DNA from: JBBSEX01 sp038239345
Lineage (GTDB): Bacteria; Acidobacteriota; Terriglobia; Bryobacterales; Bryobacteraceae
Assembly (NCBI GenBank): GCA_038239345.1
Contig: JBBSEX010000004.1
Coordinates: 297,079-361,078 of the forward strand
DNA length: 64,000 bases
Direction of reading: 5' to 3'
Shown here in pieces: positions 27,017-35,181 of this stretch. The notes below the pieces were generated by a model that saw only the letters and a list, made by a program, of their open reading frames with translations, was not told the origin of the DNA and did not search any database. How positions within the stretch are numbered: position 1 is the first letter of the stretch; each line of letters starts with the position of its first letter. Made by a program: the position numbers and the translations under genes.

Positions 27017-27467
27017 ATGGCTGGAGTTAATATCGCGCAAGCCGAAGCGGACGCTTTGATCGCAATGGAAAAACAGCGCATCGACGACACGATATGGCAA
27101 TTTCCAAACCCCCGGCGATCACCTAAAGATTCCCGTTGCATCAGCTGACAAGCGGGAGACTTTTATTCTCGACGTAACTCGCGCTAGATTCAAAATGACG
27201 AAGGCCACTTACCAGAATCGGGCACGGAACGTAGTGGTTCTCTTTCGCTTGGATCTAAATGGTCCGCCGCATCGCAACCCCGACGGGTTCGAGATAGAGT
27301 GCCCTCACCTTCATATCTACAGGGAGAACTATGGGGACAAGTGGGCTTACCCGGTGCCAACGTCGATTCAGATTGACTCCGGCAACTTGTTGGTGACGTT
27401 CGAGTCGTTTATGCGTCACTGCAACATCACCGTACCACCCCGTATTATGCAAGCAGGATTGTTTTAA
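27017..27467 (+). pseudogene. DUF6978-family protein gene with a one-base frameshift
   Basis: The frame starts at ATG 27017 (AAAGG six bases upstream) with MAGVNIAQAEADALIAMEKQ and reads to FPNP, then fails. In the neighbouring frame from 27114 it continues GDHLKIPVASADKRETFILD, VTRARFKMTKATYQNRARNV, LDLNGPPHRNPDGFEIECPH and ends CNITVPPRIMQAGLF. The shift falls in a run of five C at 27109-27113; four C restores one 149-residue protein matching the whole family pattern. Everything else is intact, so a sequencing error or very recent mutation is likely. The stop TAA overlaps the ATG of the next gene (TAATG), which implies coupled translation. Its biochemical role is unknown. The family name is recalled from memory of the pattern. 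Confidence 0.75.
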
Positions 27468-28237
27468 TGAGCGTGGCCGAAATCGAAAAGCTATTGGGCG
27501 ATTATCAAGTGTGGCTAGCGGACAAGACCACCTTGCGCGATATAGACGGTGATTGGGTTGAAATCACGACGCCTTACCTGGACCGCCACAACGACGCCCT
27601 GCAAATTTACGCCCGGAAGGAGAACGGTGGGTTTCTGCTTAGCGACGATAGTTACACGATTCATGACCTTGAGGCCTCGGGGTGTGAGCTCGACACAGGG
27701 AAGCGCCAAAACCTTTTGCAGATGACCCTTAACGGATTTGGCGTAGAACGAAACCTGGACGCCCTCGAGGTCCACGCAACGGCCCAAACATTTCCGCTAC
27801 GTAAGCACAGCCTAATGCAGGCGATGCTTGCCGTGAACGATCTATTTTATCTGGCACAACCGTTGGTAGAGAGTCTCTTCTTCGAAGATGTGGTTGCCTG
27901 GTTAGATGCAAATGAAATTCGCTATACGCCAAAAGTGAAATTCACAGGGACTAGCGGATTCGACCATCTCTTTGATTTTGTGATACCAAAGTCGCGAAAA
28001 CAATCCGAAAGGATTGTGCAGGCTATCAATAGACCAGGGCGCGAAAGTGCTGAAGCCTTCATTCACGCATGGAGCGATACGCGCGAAGTGCGGCCTGCGG
28101 ACTCAAAGGCGTATGCGGTCCTTAACGATGCCGAGCAAGCCGCTTCGGGCGGCGTCCTTGATGCCTTTCGCCGTTACCAGATACAACCGATCCCGTGGGA
28201 ACGGCGTGGCGACGTTATCGCCGAACTCGCCGCCTAA
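27467..28237 (+). CDS. DUF1828/DUF1829 domain protein, partner of the DUF6978 gene
   Basis: 256 residues. The N-terminal DUF1828 domain covers about 1-110: ITTPYLDRHNDALQIYARKE, GFLLSDDSYTIHDLEASGCE and KRQNLLQMTLNGFGV. The C-terminal DUF1829 domain (about 150-250) has YTPKVKFTGTSGFDHLFDFV, VIPKSRKQSERIVQAINRPG and PADSKAYAVLNDAEQ. The family resembles a compact nuclease-like or restriction-like fold in its DUF1829 part (FDHLFDFVIPKS), which is my inference. It starts within the stop of the upstream gene. The pair is common on mobile islands of many bacteria, and its base composition is lower in GC than its neighbours. No function is established to my knowledge. Confidence 0.85.
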   Translation: MSVAEIEKLLGDYQVWLADKTTLRDIDGDWVEITTPYLDRHNDALQIYARKENGGFLLSDDSYTIHDLEASGCELDTGKRQNLLQMTLNGFGVERNLDALEVHATAQTFPLRKHSLMQAMLAVNDLFYLAQPLVESLFFEDVVAWLDANEIRYTPKVKFTGTSGFDHLFDFVIPKSRKQSERIVQAINRPGRESAEAFIHAWSDTREVRPADSKAYAVLNDAEQAASGGVLDAFRRYQIQPIPWERRGDVIAELAA

Positions 28238-28251
28238 AGTCAGGGCTGCCT

Positions 28252-29703
28252 CTACCAACTCACCGCCAAATTCACGAAGGTCCGCACCGCCACCCCCGTC
28301 GCGCCATTCGCCAGAAACGGTCTCGTCTGTTCCAGCAGCGCCGTGCCCGCAATATCCAAGTGGACCCAAGGTGTTTCTCCGGCGAATTCCTTTAGGAACA
28401 TAGCCGCTGAGATCGCCCCTCCCCAACGTCCGCCGATGTTGGCGATGTCGGCATATGGGCTCTTCAGCAATTCACGATATTCTTCGTCCAGCGGCAAGGG
28501 CCACATCTTCTCGCCCGCGGCCTTGGCGGCCTTCAACAATTTCGCCTGGAATTCTTCGTCATTGGAAAACACACCGACGTTCACGAAGCCCAAGGCCACC
28601 ACAACCGCGCCCGTTAACGTCGCCGCATCCACCAGGTGCGTACACCCTTGTTGCTTTGCGTAGGTGATCGCGTCGTTCAGAATCAGCCGGCCCTCGGCGT
28701 CGGTATTTAATACTTCAATTGTTTTGCCGGACATCGAAGTTACGATATCGCCCGGACGTTGTGCCCGATCCGACGGCATGTTCTCTACCGCGGGAATGAA
28801 GGCCGTCACCGCAATCGAGGGTTTCAACCGGGCGATGGCCTGCATCGCGCCGATCGCCGCAGCACCGCCGGCCATGTCGGACTTCATCTTCTCCATGCCC
28901 TCGGCAGGCTTGATGGAGATGCCACCGGTGTCGAACGTCACTCCCTTTCCGACCAGTCCCAGGTGATCGCCGCTCGCTGGAGTTGCCGGCCGGTAACGCA
29001 GTACAATCAGCGCCGGAGGTTGCGCGCTACCCATCGAAACACCCAGCAGCGACCCCATCCCCAGCACGCGCATCCGCTCTTCATCCAGGATTTCGCATTC
29101 CAGTCCGTTCGCCTCCGCCATCTTTTTGGCGCGAGCGGCAAGCACCAGCGGAGTCAGTAAATTGGGTGGTTCGTTTACCAGTTCGCGCGTTAGATTTTGC
29201 GATTCCGCCAGCCACCGCCCGCGCTCAAAGGAAGCTTGCAGAGCTTTCGGATCCTTCACCGCGATCAGGAACTTCTCCAGGTGCTTTTCTTCCTTCTTCG
29301 ATTTATGCCGGTCCGGCTCCCAATCGCCTAAAATCGCGCCTTCCACCGCGGCGGCGGCGAACCCCGGCTCCAGCGAATCCAGCACCAGGGCTACAGTCTT
29401 CACGCCCTTGGCCTTCAACGCCCGCGTGGCCGTGCCCGCCACTTTCCGCACTTCGTCCTGGGTGAACTTATCAGCTTTACCGCCACCCACCAGCACCACA
29501 CGGCGGGCCTTGTGGCCAGCTGGGCTGAACTGGATCGCGATCTCGTTTAACTTGCCCGTGAATTCGCCCGTTCGCTCCAGTTCCTTACGCCATGGATCGC
29601 TGGTTTCCACACCCTCATGAGCGATCGTTACCAACGCATCGACGTCCAATTGAGCGATGCCCGCCGCGTCCACCAGTTCCGTCTTCAATTGCTCTTCACT
29701 CAT
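28252..29703 (-). CDS. pepA: Leucyl aminopeptidase (peptidase M17)
   Basis: 483 residues from the ATG at 29703, which has GGAAGGG seven bases upstream; the longer frame enters smpB and is rejected. The enzyme removes N-terminal residues using two metal ions. Catalytic-domain motifs are VGKGVTFDTGGISIKPAEGM (metal-binding Asp), MEKMKSDMAGGAAAIGAM and the M17 signature NTDAEGRLILNDAI (Asp and Glu ligands), ending with GGRWGGAISAAMFLKEFAG. The N-terminal domain (about 1-170) is the variable half. It starts five bases after smpB. Confidence 0.96.
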   Translation of the reverse strand: MSEEQLKTELVDAAGIAQLDVDALVTIAHEGVETSDPWRKELERTGEFTGKLNEIAIQFSPAGHKARRVVLVGGGKADKFTQDEVRKVAGTATRALKAKGVKTVALVLDSLEPGFAAAAVEGAILGDWEPDRHKSKKEEKHLEKFLIAVKDPKALQASFERGRWLAESQNLTRELVNEPPNLLTPLVLAARAKKMAEANGLECEILDEERMRVLGMGSLLGVSMGSAQPPALIVLRYRPATPASGDHLGLVGKGVTFDTGGISIKPAEGMEKMKSDMAGGAAAIGAMQAIARLKPSIAVTAFIPAVENMPSDRAQRPGDIVTSMSGKTIEVLNTDAEGRLILNDAITYAKQQGCTHLVDAATLTGAVVVALGFVNVGVFSNDEEFQAKLLKAAKAAGEKMWPLPLDEEYRELLKSPYADIANIGGRWGGAISAAMFLKEFAGETPWVHLDIAGTALLEQTRPFLANGATGVAVRTFVNLAVSW

Positions 29704-29707
29704 ACGA

Positions 29708-30181
29708 TTACCCTTCCTTATTGCGCCGGCGCAATCCCGCGCGCGCCTCATCGGCTGCCTCGCGCTCCCGTTCACTTTCCCGCTTGTCGTGGACTTTCTT
29801 GCCCTTACCCACGGCGATCTCGCACTTCACCCGGCCTTCTTTCAGGTATAACTTGGTGGGAATCAGCGTCAGACCCTTTTCCCGCGTTGTCACCTGCATC
29901 CGGTCTATCTCTTTGCGATGCAACAACAGCTTGCGGCGCCGGACAGGATCGTGATTCTCGCGATTGCCGTGCGAATACGGGCTAATGTGCACATTACAAA
30001 GCCATGCCTCATTGCCCGCCACTTCCGCATAAGCGTCTTTCAGTTGAATCTTGCCGTCCCGCGCAGCCTTCACTTCGGTGCCCGTTAACACAAGTCCAGC
30101 TTCTAACCGATCCGAGAGAAAATAGTTGTGGCTGGCCTGCCGGTTATCGCTCAGAATCTTGATTCCTTCAGGTTGCTTCAA
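29708..30181 (-). CDS. smpB: SsrA-binding protein SmpB
   Basis: 157 residues. Binds tmRNA for rescue of stalled ribosomes. It shows GIKILSDNRQASHNYFLSDR, GLVLTGTEVKAARDGKIQLK and YSHGNRENHDPVRRRKLLLH, LIPTKLYLKEGRVKCEIAVG and a Lys/Arg-rich tail (KKVHDKRESEREREAADE). The start is a TTG (30181) five bases after AGG. Downstream pepA is likely co-transcribed. No ssrA gene was seen nearby. Confidence 0.97.
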   Translation of the reverse strand: MKQPEGIKILSDNRQASHNYFLSDRLEAGLVLTGTEVKAARDGKIQLKDAYAEVAGNEAWLCNVHISPYSHGNRENHDPVRRRKLLLHRKEIDRMQVTTREKGLTLIPTKLYLKEGRVKCEIAVGKGKKVHDKRESEREREAADEARAGLRRRNKEG

Positions 30182-30288
30182 TTTGGCCTACACGTAAAGA
30201 ACCCGAACAACGTCAAGCGCTTATGAGGAGATTGGCGGTGCGGATGCCTTGTCCCTCAGTGTAGCACGACCCCAGAGAATTCATTAAG

Positions 30289-32709
30289 ATGCATCGTTCT
30301 AATAACTTACAGCAGCTAATCACCCTCATAGTTTTGATAGTTTTCCTTGTTCCCGCAGCGGAAGCAAACACCCGGAAGGGCGACAAACTCCTGAAGCAGG
30401 GGCAAGGCGCCGAAGCCAAGGGAGATTTCGATAAAGCTTTACTTTTGTATGAGCAAGCCATAGAGACCGATCAGAACGATGCCGGATATTTGCTCGCCAT
30501 TCGTAAAATTCGTTTTCAGGCCGGTCAGAAGCATGTGCAAGCCGGACAGAAGGCTCGCGAAAAGGGTGACCTTGAGGGAGCTCTGGCGGAATTTCAACGC
30601 GCGGTCAGTATCGATCCCGCCTCGGCCATCGCCATGCAGGAGATGCGCCGTACGAATGATGCCGTGATGAAGAAGAATGGAATCACGCCCACGGTGAACG
30701 AAGCCGCAATGACTCCAGGCCAGCATGCTAAATACGATACGGAACAAAAAGTAGCATCCATCCTCGGTCCGCCGGAATTGAAACCGATCACCCGCCAGAT
30801 TAGCCAGTTAAAAATGAATAATCAGCCGGTGCGAGTGCTCTATGAGACCGTCGGTAAACTCGCCGGAATCAACGTAGTGATCGATTCGCAATATCAACCT
30901 TCGGGCCGGAATTTCAACGTCGACCTCAATAATTCGTCGCTCGAAAGCGCCCTCGATCACCTGGCGATTCTCACTCATACTTTCTGGAAGCCGATCAACA
31001 CCAACACAATCTTCATCGCCGAGGATAACGTCACCAAACGCCGCGACTATGAAGACGAAGTGGTTCGCGTGTTCTACATATCCAATGCCACGTCCGTCCA
31101 GGAGTTCCAGGAAATCGCGACCGTTATTCGTTCTTTGACTGAGATTCGCCGGGTGTTCACCTACAACGCGCAAAGAGCCTTGCTGGTGCGCGGAACCGTC
31201 GATCAAATCGCTCTGGTAGAGAAGCTAGTCAGCGATTTGGATAAACCGAAGGGCGAGGTTGTAGTGGACGTGATCGTCATGCAATCGAATACTTCCCGCA
31301 CGCGCGATCTGGCGGCAACGCTGCTTTCTAACGGCAAGGGCGGACTGGCGTTCCCCGTCGGCTTCACTCCCCGCAATCCGGTTCTGTCTGGAACCACCCC
31401 CGTTACCCCCGCTAATCCAGTGGATCCGGCAACGGGTCAGCCCACTACCCCGACGACTCCGGCAACGGGAACCACCAGCACCTTGGTCTCGCTCGCGCAA
31501 CTGGGCCATATCTCGACAAACGATTTTTCCACCACCCTTCCTGGCGCTATCCTCCAAGCCGTGCTCAGCGATAGCCGGACGCGGGTTTTGCAATCGCCGC
31601 AGGTCCGCGCCTCCGATGGCATGAAGGTGTCTCTGCACATCGGCCAGAAGATTCCCTACGCTACGGGTAGTTTCCAGCCTGGCGTCGGCAGCGTTGGCGT
31701 CAGTCCTCTGGTGAGCACGCAGTTTAACTTTGCCGAAGTCGGCGTGAATGTGGATATGACTCCGCAGATTCACGGCGACGATGAGGTGACGCTGCACATC
31801 GAAATCGAGATTTCGAGCGTAACCGACCGCATCGATCTGGGCGGCGTTTCGCAGCCCATCATCGGGCAGAACAAAAACAGCGCCGACATTCGCCTGCATG
31901 AGGGCGAAGTGAATATACTCGCCGGTTTGACCCAGGATCAGGATTCAAAAACCGTCGGCGGCATTCCCGGGCTGACCAACATCCCGATTTTGGGCCATCT
32001 ATTCGGAACGGAGGAAAAGGTGAAGGGCAAGAGCGAATTGCTGATCGCCATCATCCCTCACATTATTCGCACGCCTGGCTATTCAAAGGACAATCTACGG
32101 GGAATTTTCGCTGGAACCGATCAGCAGATTAAGGTGAACTACAGGGAAATCGCGCTGCCGACAACTCCGGTAACCGCGCCCGCAATGCCTGTGCCTCTGC
32201 CGTCGGCGCCTACCCCGGTGGTTCCAGTTCCCGGGGCTGTTTCCGTTGTGCCGCCAGGTCAGCAGCCACCCCCGCCGCCACCCGGATCGCCCGCTATCGC
32301 CCTCAGCTTTCTTCCGAACTCGGTACAGGCCCAGTTAAGTTCCCCCGTCACCGTGGCGCTGGGAATCCAGAATGCTTCCGACCTGTTTGCGGCAGCTCCC
32401 GTAAAGATTAAATTCGACCCCAAGATCCTTCGTCTGAATGACGTCGTTGTCGGTGAGGCTCTGGCCCAGGGCGGACAAAATCCCACCTTCTCGCGCGACA
32501 TTCGCAACGATGTAGGGGAGGCCACATTCTCCATCACCCGGCTGCCGGGTTCGGGCGGTGTAAAGGCGACGGGAACGGTGGTTACGCTTACTTTTGTGGC
32601 GATCGGCAAGGGTCCCAGCCAGGTCACGATGACGGAAGCGGGGTTTAAAAACAGTAGCATGCAACCGGTAGTGCTGACATTACCGCAGTTAAACGTCACC
32701 GTACAGTAG
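30289..32709 (+). CDS. Secretin (GspD/PilQ-like) with N-terminal TPRs and a C-terminal cohesin-like domain
   Basis: 806 residues. Signal peptide about 1-26 (LITLIVLIVFLVPAAEA). Two TPR-like repeats at 30-120 (KGDFDKALLLYEQAI, KGDLEGALAEFQRAVSIDP). Secretin N-domains with VIDSQYQPSGRNFNVDLNNS and a conserved N1/N2 VVDVIVMQSNTS; a T/P-rich insert at about 370-395. Secretin core around 420-600: SRTRVLQSPQVRASDGMKVS, VGVNVDMTPQIHGDDEVTLH, GGIPGLTNIPILGHLFG. A Pro-rich linker (about 615-670) leads to a cohesin-like beta domain (about 680-806: APVKIKFDPKILRLNDVVVG). It starts a run with two pseudopilins, so it likely forms the outer-membrane pore of a type II/IV-like apparatus. The cohesin fusion is unusual; no dockerin is apparent nearby. 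Confidence 0.92.
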   Translation: MHRSNNLQQLITLIVLIVFLVPAAEANTRKGDKLLKQGQGAEAKGDFDKALLLYEQAIETDQNDAGYLLAIRKIRFQAGQKHVQAGQKAREKGDLEGALAEFQRAVSIDPASAIAMQEMRRTNDAVMKKNGITPTVNEAAMTPGQHAKYDTEQKVASILGPPELKPITRQISQLKMNNQPVRVLYETVGKLAGINVVIDSQYQPSGRNFNVDLNNSSLESALDHLAILTHTFWKPINTNTIFIAEDNVTKRRDYEDEVVRVFYISNATSVQEFQEIATVIRSLTEIRRVFTYNAQRALLVRGTVDQIALVEKLVSDLDKPKGEVVVDVIVMQSNTSRTRDLAATLLSNGKGGLAFPVGFTPRNPVLSGTTPVTPANPVDPATGQPTTPTTPATGTTSTLVSLAQLGHISTNDFSTTLPGAILQAVLSDSRTRVLQSPQVRASDGMKVSLHIGQKIPYATGSFQPGVGSVGVSPLVSTQFNFAEVGVNVDMTPQIHGDDEVTLHIEIEISSVTDRIDLGGVSQPIIGQNKNSADIRLHEGEVNILAGLTQDQDSKTVGGIPGLTNIPILGHLFGTEEKVKGKSELLIAIIPHIIRTPGYSKDNLRGIFAGTDQQIKVNYREIALPTTPVTAPAMPVPLPSAPTPVVPVPGAVSVVPPGQQPPPPPPGSPAIALSFLPNSVQAQLSSPVTVALGIQNASDLFAAAPVKIKFDPKILRLNDVVVGEALAQGGQNPTFSRDIRNDVGEATFSITRLPGSGGVKATGTVVTLTFVAIGKGPSQVTMTEAGFKNSSMQPVVLTLPQLNVTVQ

Positions 32710-32724
32710 GCGGCAGCGTCAAAG

Positions 32725-33201
32725 ATGCAGAGTATGCGTAAGAAAGAAAAACGTAGCGGGCTGACACTGGTGGAGTTGATCGTCGCATTCACCATCATGG
32801 CCACCCTGACGGCAATGGCGGTTCCCCTGGCCCGGTACCGCGTCCGGCGCGATCGTGAGCGGGATTTACGCGAGGCCTTAAAAGAGATTCGCAATGGAAT
32901 CGACAAGTACAAAACGTTAGCCGATAACGGCCAGTTAGGGCCGCAGAAGCTTGGGACCGAAGGGTACCCTGAAAAGCTGGAATTGCTGGTCGAAGGCGTG
33001 AAGCTGGCCGGTACAGTAGATAAGAAGCTGAAGCTGCTACGGCGTATCCCCAAGGATCCGATGACGAATTCCTTCGATTGGGGCATGCGCAGTATGCAGG
33101 ACGATCCTAAAGCGCAGAGTTTTGGCGGGCAGAATGTTTTCGATGTTTATACCAAGAGCACGGACAAGGCAAGAGATGGAACGCCATATTCAGAGTGGTA
33201 A
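32725..33201 (+). CDS. Type II secretion-like pseudopilin (prepilin)
   Basis: 158 residues. A short basic leader precedes the prepilin motif GLTLVELIVAFTIMATLTAM (Gly at the cleavage site, Glu at +5 of the mature part), a hydrophobic helix, then a soluble domain with YRVRRDRERDLREALKEIRN and the globular end RIPKDPMTNSFDWG and YTKSTDKARDGTPYSEW. The DPMT motif is typical of GspG-type pilins that bind calcium. It starts 15 bases after the secretin and overlaps the next pilin gene by 26 bases. Confidence 0.92.
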   Translation: MQSMRKKEKRSGLTLVELIVAFTIMATLTAMAVPLARYRVRRDRERDLREALKEIRNGIDKYKTLADNGQLGPQKLGTEGYPEKLELLVEGVKLAGTVDKKLKLLRRIPKDPMTNSFDWGMRSMQDDPKAQSFGGQNVFDVYTKSTDKARDGTPYSEW

Positions 33202-33592
33202 ATTAGACCGTCGGCGGGGCTTCACGCTCATTGAAATGATGGTCGTGATGGCCATCATCGTGACTCTGGTCTCGATCGCCGTGCCGATGTATCAGAAATC
33301 GATTCAGCGATCGAAAGAGAGCGTTCTCAAGAACAATCTCTTTACAATGCGCACCGTGATCGATGAGTTCACCTACGACAAGCAGAAGGCCCCGCAAAGC
33401 CTGCAGGATCTGGTGAGCGAGGGCTACCTCCGAGCTGTCCCACAGGACCCGATGACTGGCAGTGATTCCAGTTGGAAGGTGATCATTGAGGACCAGCTAA
33501 ATAGCGCTAGCCAAACCGAACCGGGAATCTTCGACGTCCGCAGCGGCTCGGACAAAAAGAGTCTTGAAGGTACTCTCTACGCCGACTGGTAA
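33176..33592 (+). CDS. Second type II secretion-like pseudopilin (GspG-like)
   Basis: 138 residues from the ATG at 33176, six bases after AAGG; the track's earlier start lies inside the previous gene. Prepilin motif RRRGFTLIEMMVVMAIIVTL (Glu +5), VPMYQKSIQRSKESVLKNN, then RTVIDEFTYDKQKAPQSLQD, GYLRAVPQDPMTGSDSSWKV and a C-terminal SGSDKKSLEGTLYADW. Similar overall to the first pilin, so the two may be paralogs that co-polymerise. No prepilin peptidase or ATPase is in the window. Confidence 0.92.
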   Translation: MERHIQSGKLDRRRGFTLIEMMVVMAIIVTLVSIAVPMYQKSIQRSKESVLKNNLFTMRTVIDEFTYDKQKAPQSLQDLVSEGYLRAVPQDPMTGSDSSWKVIIEDQLNSASQTEPGIFDVRSGSDKKSLEGTLYADW

Positions 33593-33609
33593 AACCCGCC
33601 ACCCCTCTT

Positions 33610-35172
33610 CTAGTGCATCGCTAAATCGACTTTCGCAACCTTCGGTTTCTTCATAATAAACGGTACCGGTATCAGGCAGGCCACGACTATCGCCAGCGCG
33701 GAAATTACTTGTATGTACGCGAGTGTCGTAGCCTGCCTCTGAATGATCCGATAAATCTCTTCATACGCCTGTAGTTGCGTCATCCTCTGGGTAAGACCGC
33801 TCAGCAGATTATCGAACGCCGGATTGCCGGGCACCGCGTGCAGAGTCAGGTTTTGCAAATTCTTCTGCGCGCCACGCGTCACCATCGTGCTGATAACGGA
33901 AATGCCGATGCTCCCGCCTATGTTCCGAACGAAGCTATTCATCGAAGACACCTGGTTAGTCTTCTCCCTCGGAAGACCCACGAACGACAGGACGTTGGAT
34001 GGAATGAAGATGAAGGCGAGCCCAATCGATTGGTATGTCCGGAGCATCGCGGCGGTACCGAAATCCATTCCGGTGCTGAGATGCGTGGTGATGTAGTAGA
34101 GCGACCAAGCCGTGGTGCTGAAGCCGATCATCATCATGTAGCGCGGGTCCATTCGCGATACCAGCAGCCCCGCCACGGGCATCATCACCATCATGGCCAG
34201 TCCGCCGCCAGCCAAAGCCTCGCCGGCCTTTGCCGCCGGATAACCAAGAATCAGCTGCAGGAATTGCGGTATCAAAACCGTTGTTCCAAAAAGTACCGTG
34301 CCAAGGATGAACGTGAAGAAGAGTGCCGTGGATAAATTGCGGCTGCGCAAGAGGCGAATATCGACGATGGGGTTGGGATGGTGCCACTCCCAAACAGCCC
34401 ACAGGACAAGCGTATAAACCGCCACCGCGGAAAGAATGGCGATCCACGGCGTGGCGAACCAGTCGGCTTCCTGCCCCTTGTCGAGAACGATCTGCAGGCA
34501 ACCGATGCCCGTCACGATCAGGCCCAGGCCGATATAATCGATCTTAATTCCGGCTGCATTTTTCCTCCGCTGCTCGTGCAGATACGGCGGGTCTTCCACC
34601 AGCTTGTTTGTCAAATAGAGCGAAAGAATTCCGATCGGAACATTGATATAGAAGATCCAGCGCCAACTATAGTTATCGGTAATGAAGCCGCCCAGCGTCG
34701 GTCCAATGGCGGGCGCGATGACAACGGCCATGCCATACACCGCGAATGCAATCCCCCGCATGGAAGGTGGAAACGTGTCGGCCAGAATGGCTTGTTCACT
34801 GGGCTGCAATCCCCCGCCGCCCGCACCTTGGAGGATACGAAAAAAGATCAGCATGCCCAGCGTCGGAGCCAGCCCACAGAGAAAACTGCTACAGGTGAAC
34901 AGCGTGACACAGGTCATGTAAAAACGTTTGCGGCCGAACATCGTCGCGAGCCAGGCGCTGATCGGCAGGATGATCGCGTTCGATACCAGATAGCTGGTCA
35001 GCACCCAAGTGGATTCATCCTGGCTGGCGGATAAGGTCCCGGCTATATGCGGCAACGCCACGTTCGCGATGGAGGTGTCCAGCACCTCCATGAACGTCGC
35101 CATCGTAACCGTAAGCGCGATGGCCCAGGGATTGTATTTGGGCTTCCAATATGTCTGCGCGGGTTCCGGCAA
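33610..35172 (-). CDS. DHA2-family MFS multidrug transporter (EmrB/QacA type)
   Basis: 520 residues with 14 predicted membrane helices, the DHA2 layout. It reads VTMATFMEVLDTSIANVALP (motif D1/antiporter region), MLIFFRILQGAGGGGLQPSE and GPTLGGFITDNYSWRWIFYI (motif C, antiporter), MFGRKRFYMTCVTLF between TM2 and TM3. Exports hydrophobic drugs and bile-salt-like compounds using proton motive force together with the HlyD adaptor and TolC-like channel encoded next to it. A TTG at 35172 with AGGGG six bases upstream is the start. It is the last gene of the tetR operon. The adaptor's stop is ten bases away. Confidence 0.93.
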   Translation of the reverse strand: MPEPAQTYWKPKYNPWAIALTVTMATFMEVLDTSIANVALPHIAGTLSASQDESTWVLTSYLVSNAIILPISAWLATMFGRKRFYMTCVTLFTCSSFLCGLAPTLGMLIFFRILQGAGGGGLQPSEQAILADTFPPSMRGIAFAVYGMAVVIAPAIGPTLGGFITDNYSWRWIFYINVPIGILSLYLTNKLVEDPPYLHEQRRKNAAGIKIDYIGLGLIVTGIGCLQIVLDKGQEADWFATPWIAILSAVAVYTLVLWAVWEWHHPNPIVDIRLLRSRNLSTALFFTFILGTVLFGTTVLIPQFLQLILGYPAAKAGEALAGGGLAMMVMMPVAGLLVSRMDPRYMMMIGFSTTAWSLYYITTHLSTGMDFGTAAMLRTYQSIGLAFIFIPSNVLSFVGLPREKTNQVSSMNSFVRNIGGSIGISVISTMVTRGAQKNLQNLTLHAVPGNPAFDNLLSGLTQRMTQLQAYEEIYRIIQRQATTLAYIQVISALAIVVACLIPVPFIMKKPKVAKVDLAMH

Positions 35173-35181
35173 AGTGAGCCC

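Noticed and set aside
30182..30288. Possible ssrA (tmRNA) gene next to smpB.
   Set aside because: Only 107 bases with no tRNA-like ends or ANDY/LAA-type tag codons.
32259..33086. A 275-codon minus-strand ORF overlapping the secretin end and first pilin.
   Set aside because: Low-complexity Ser/Arg composition and complete overlap with two well-supported genes.
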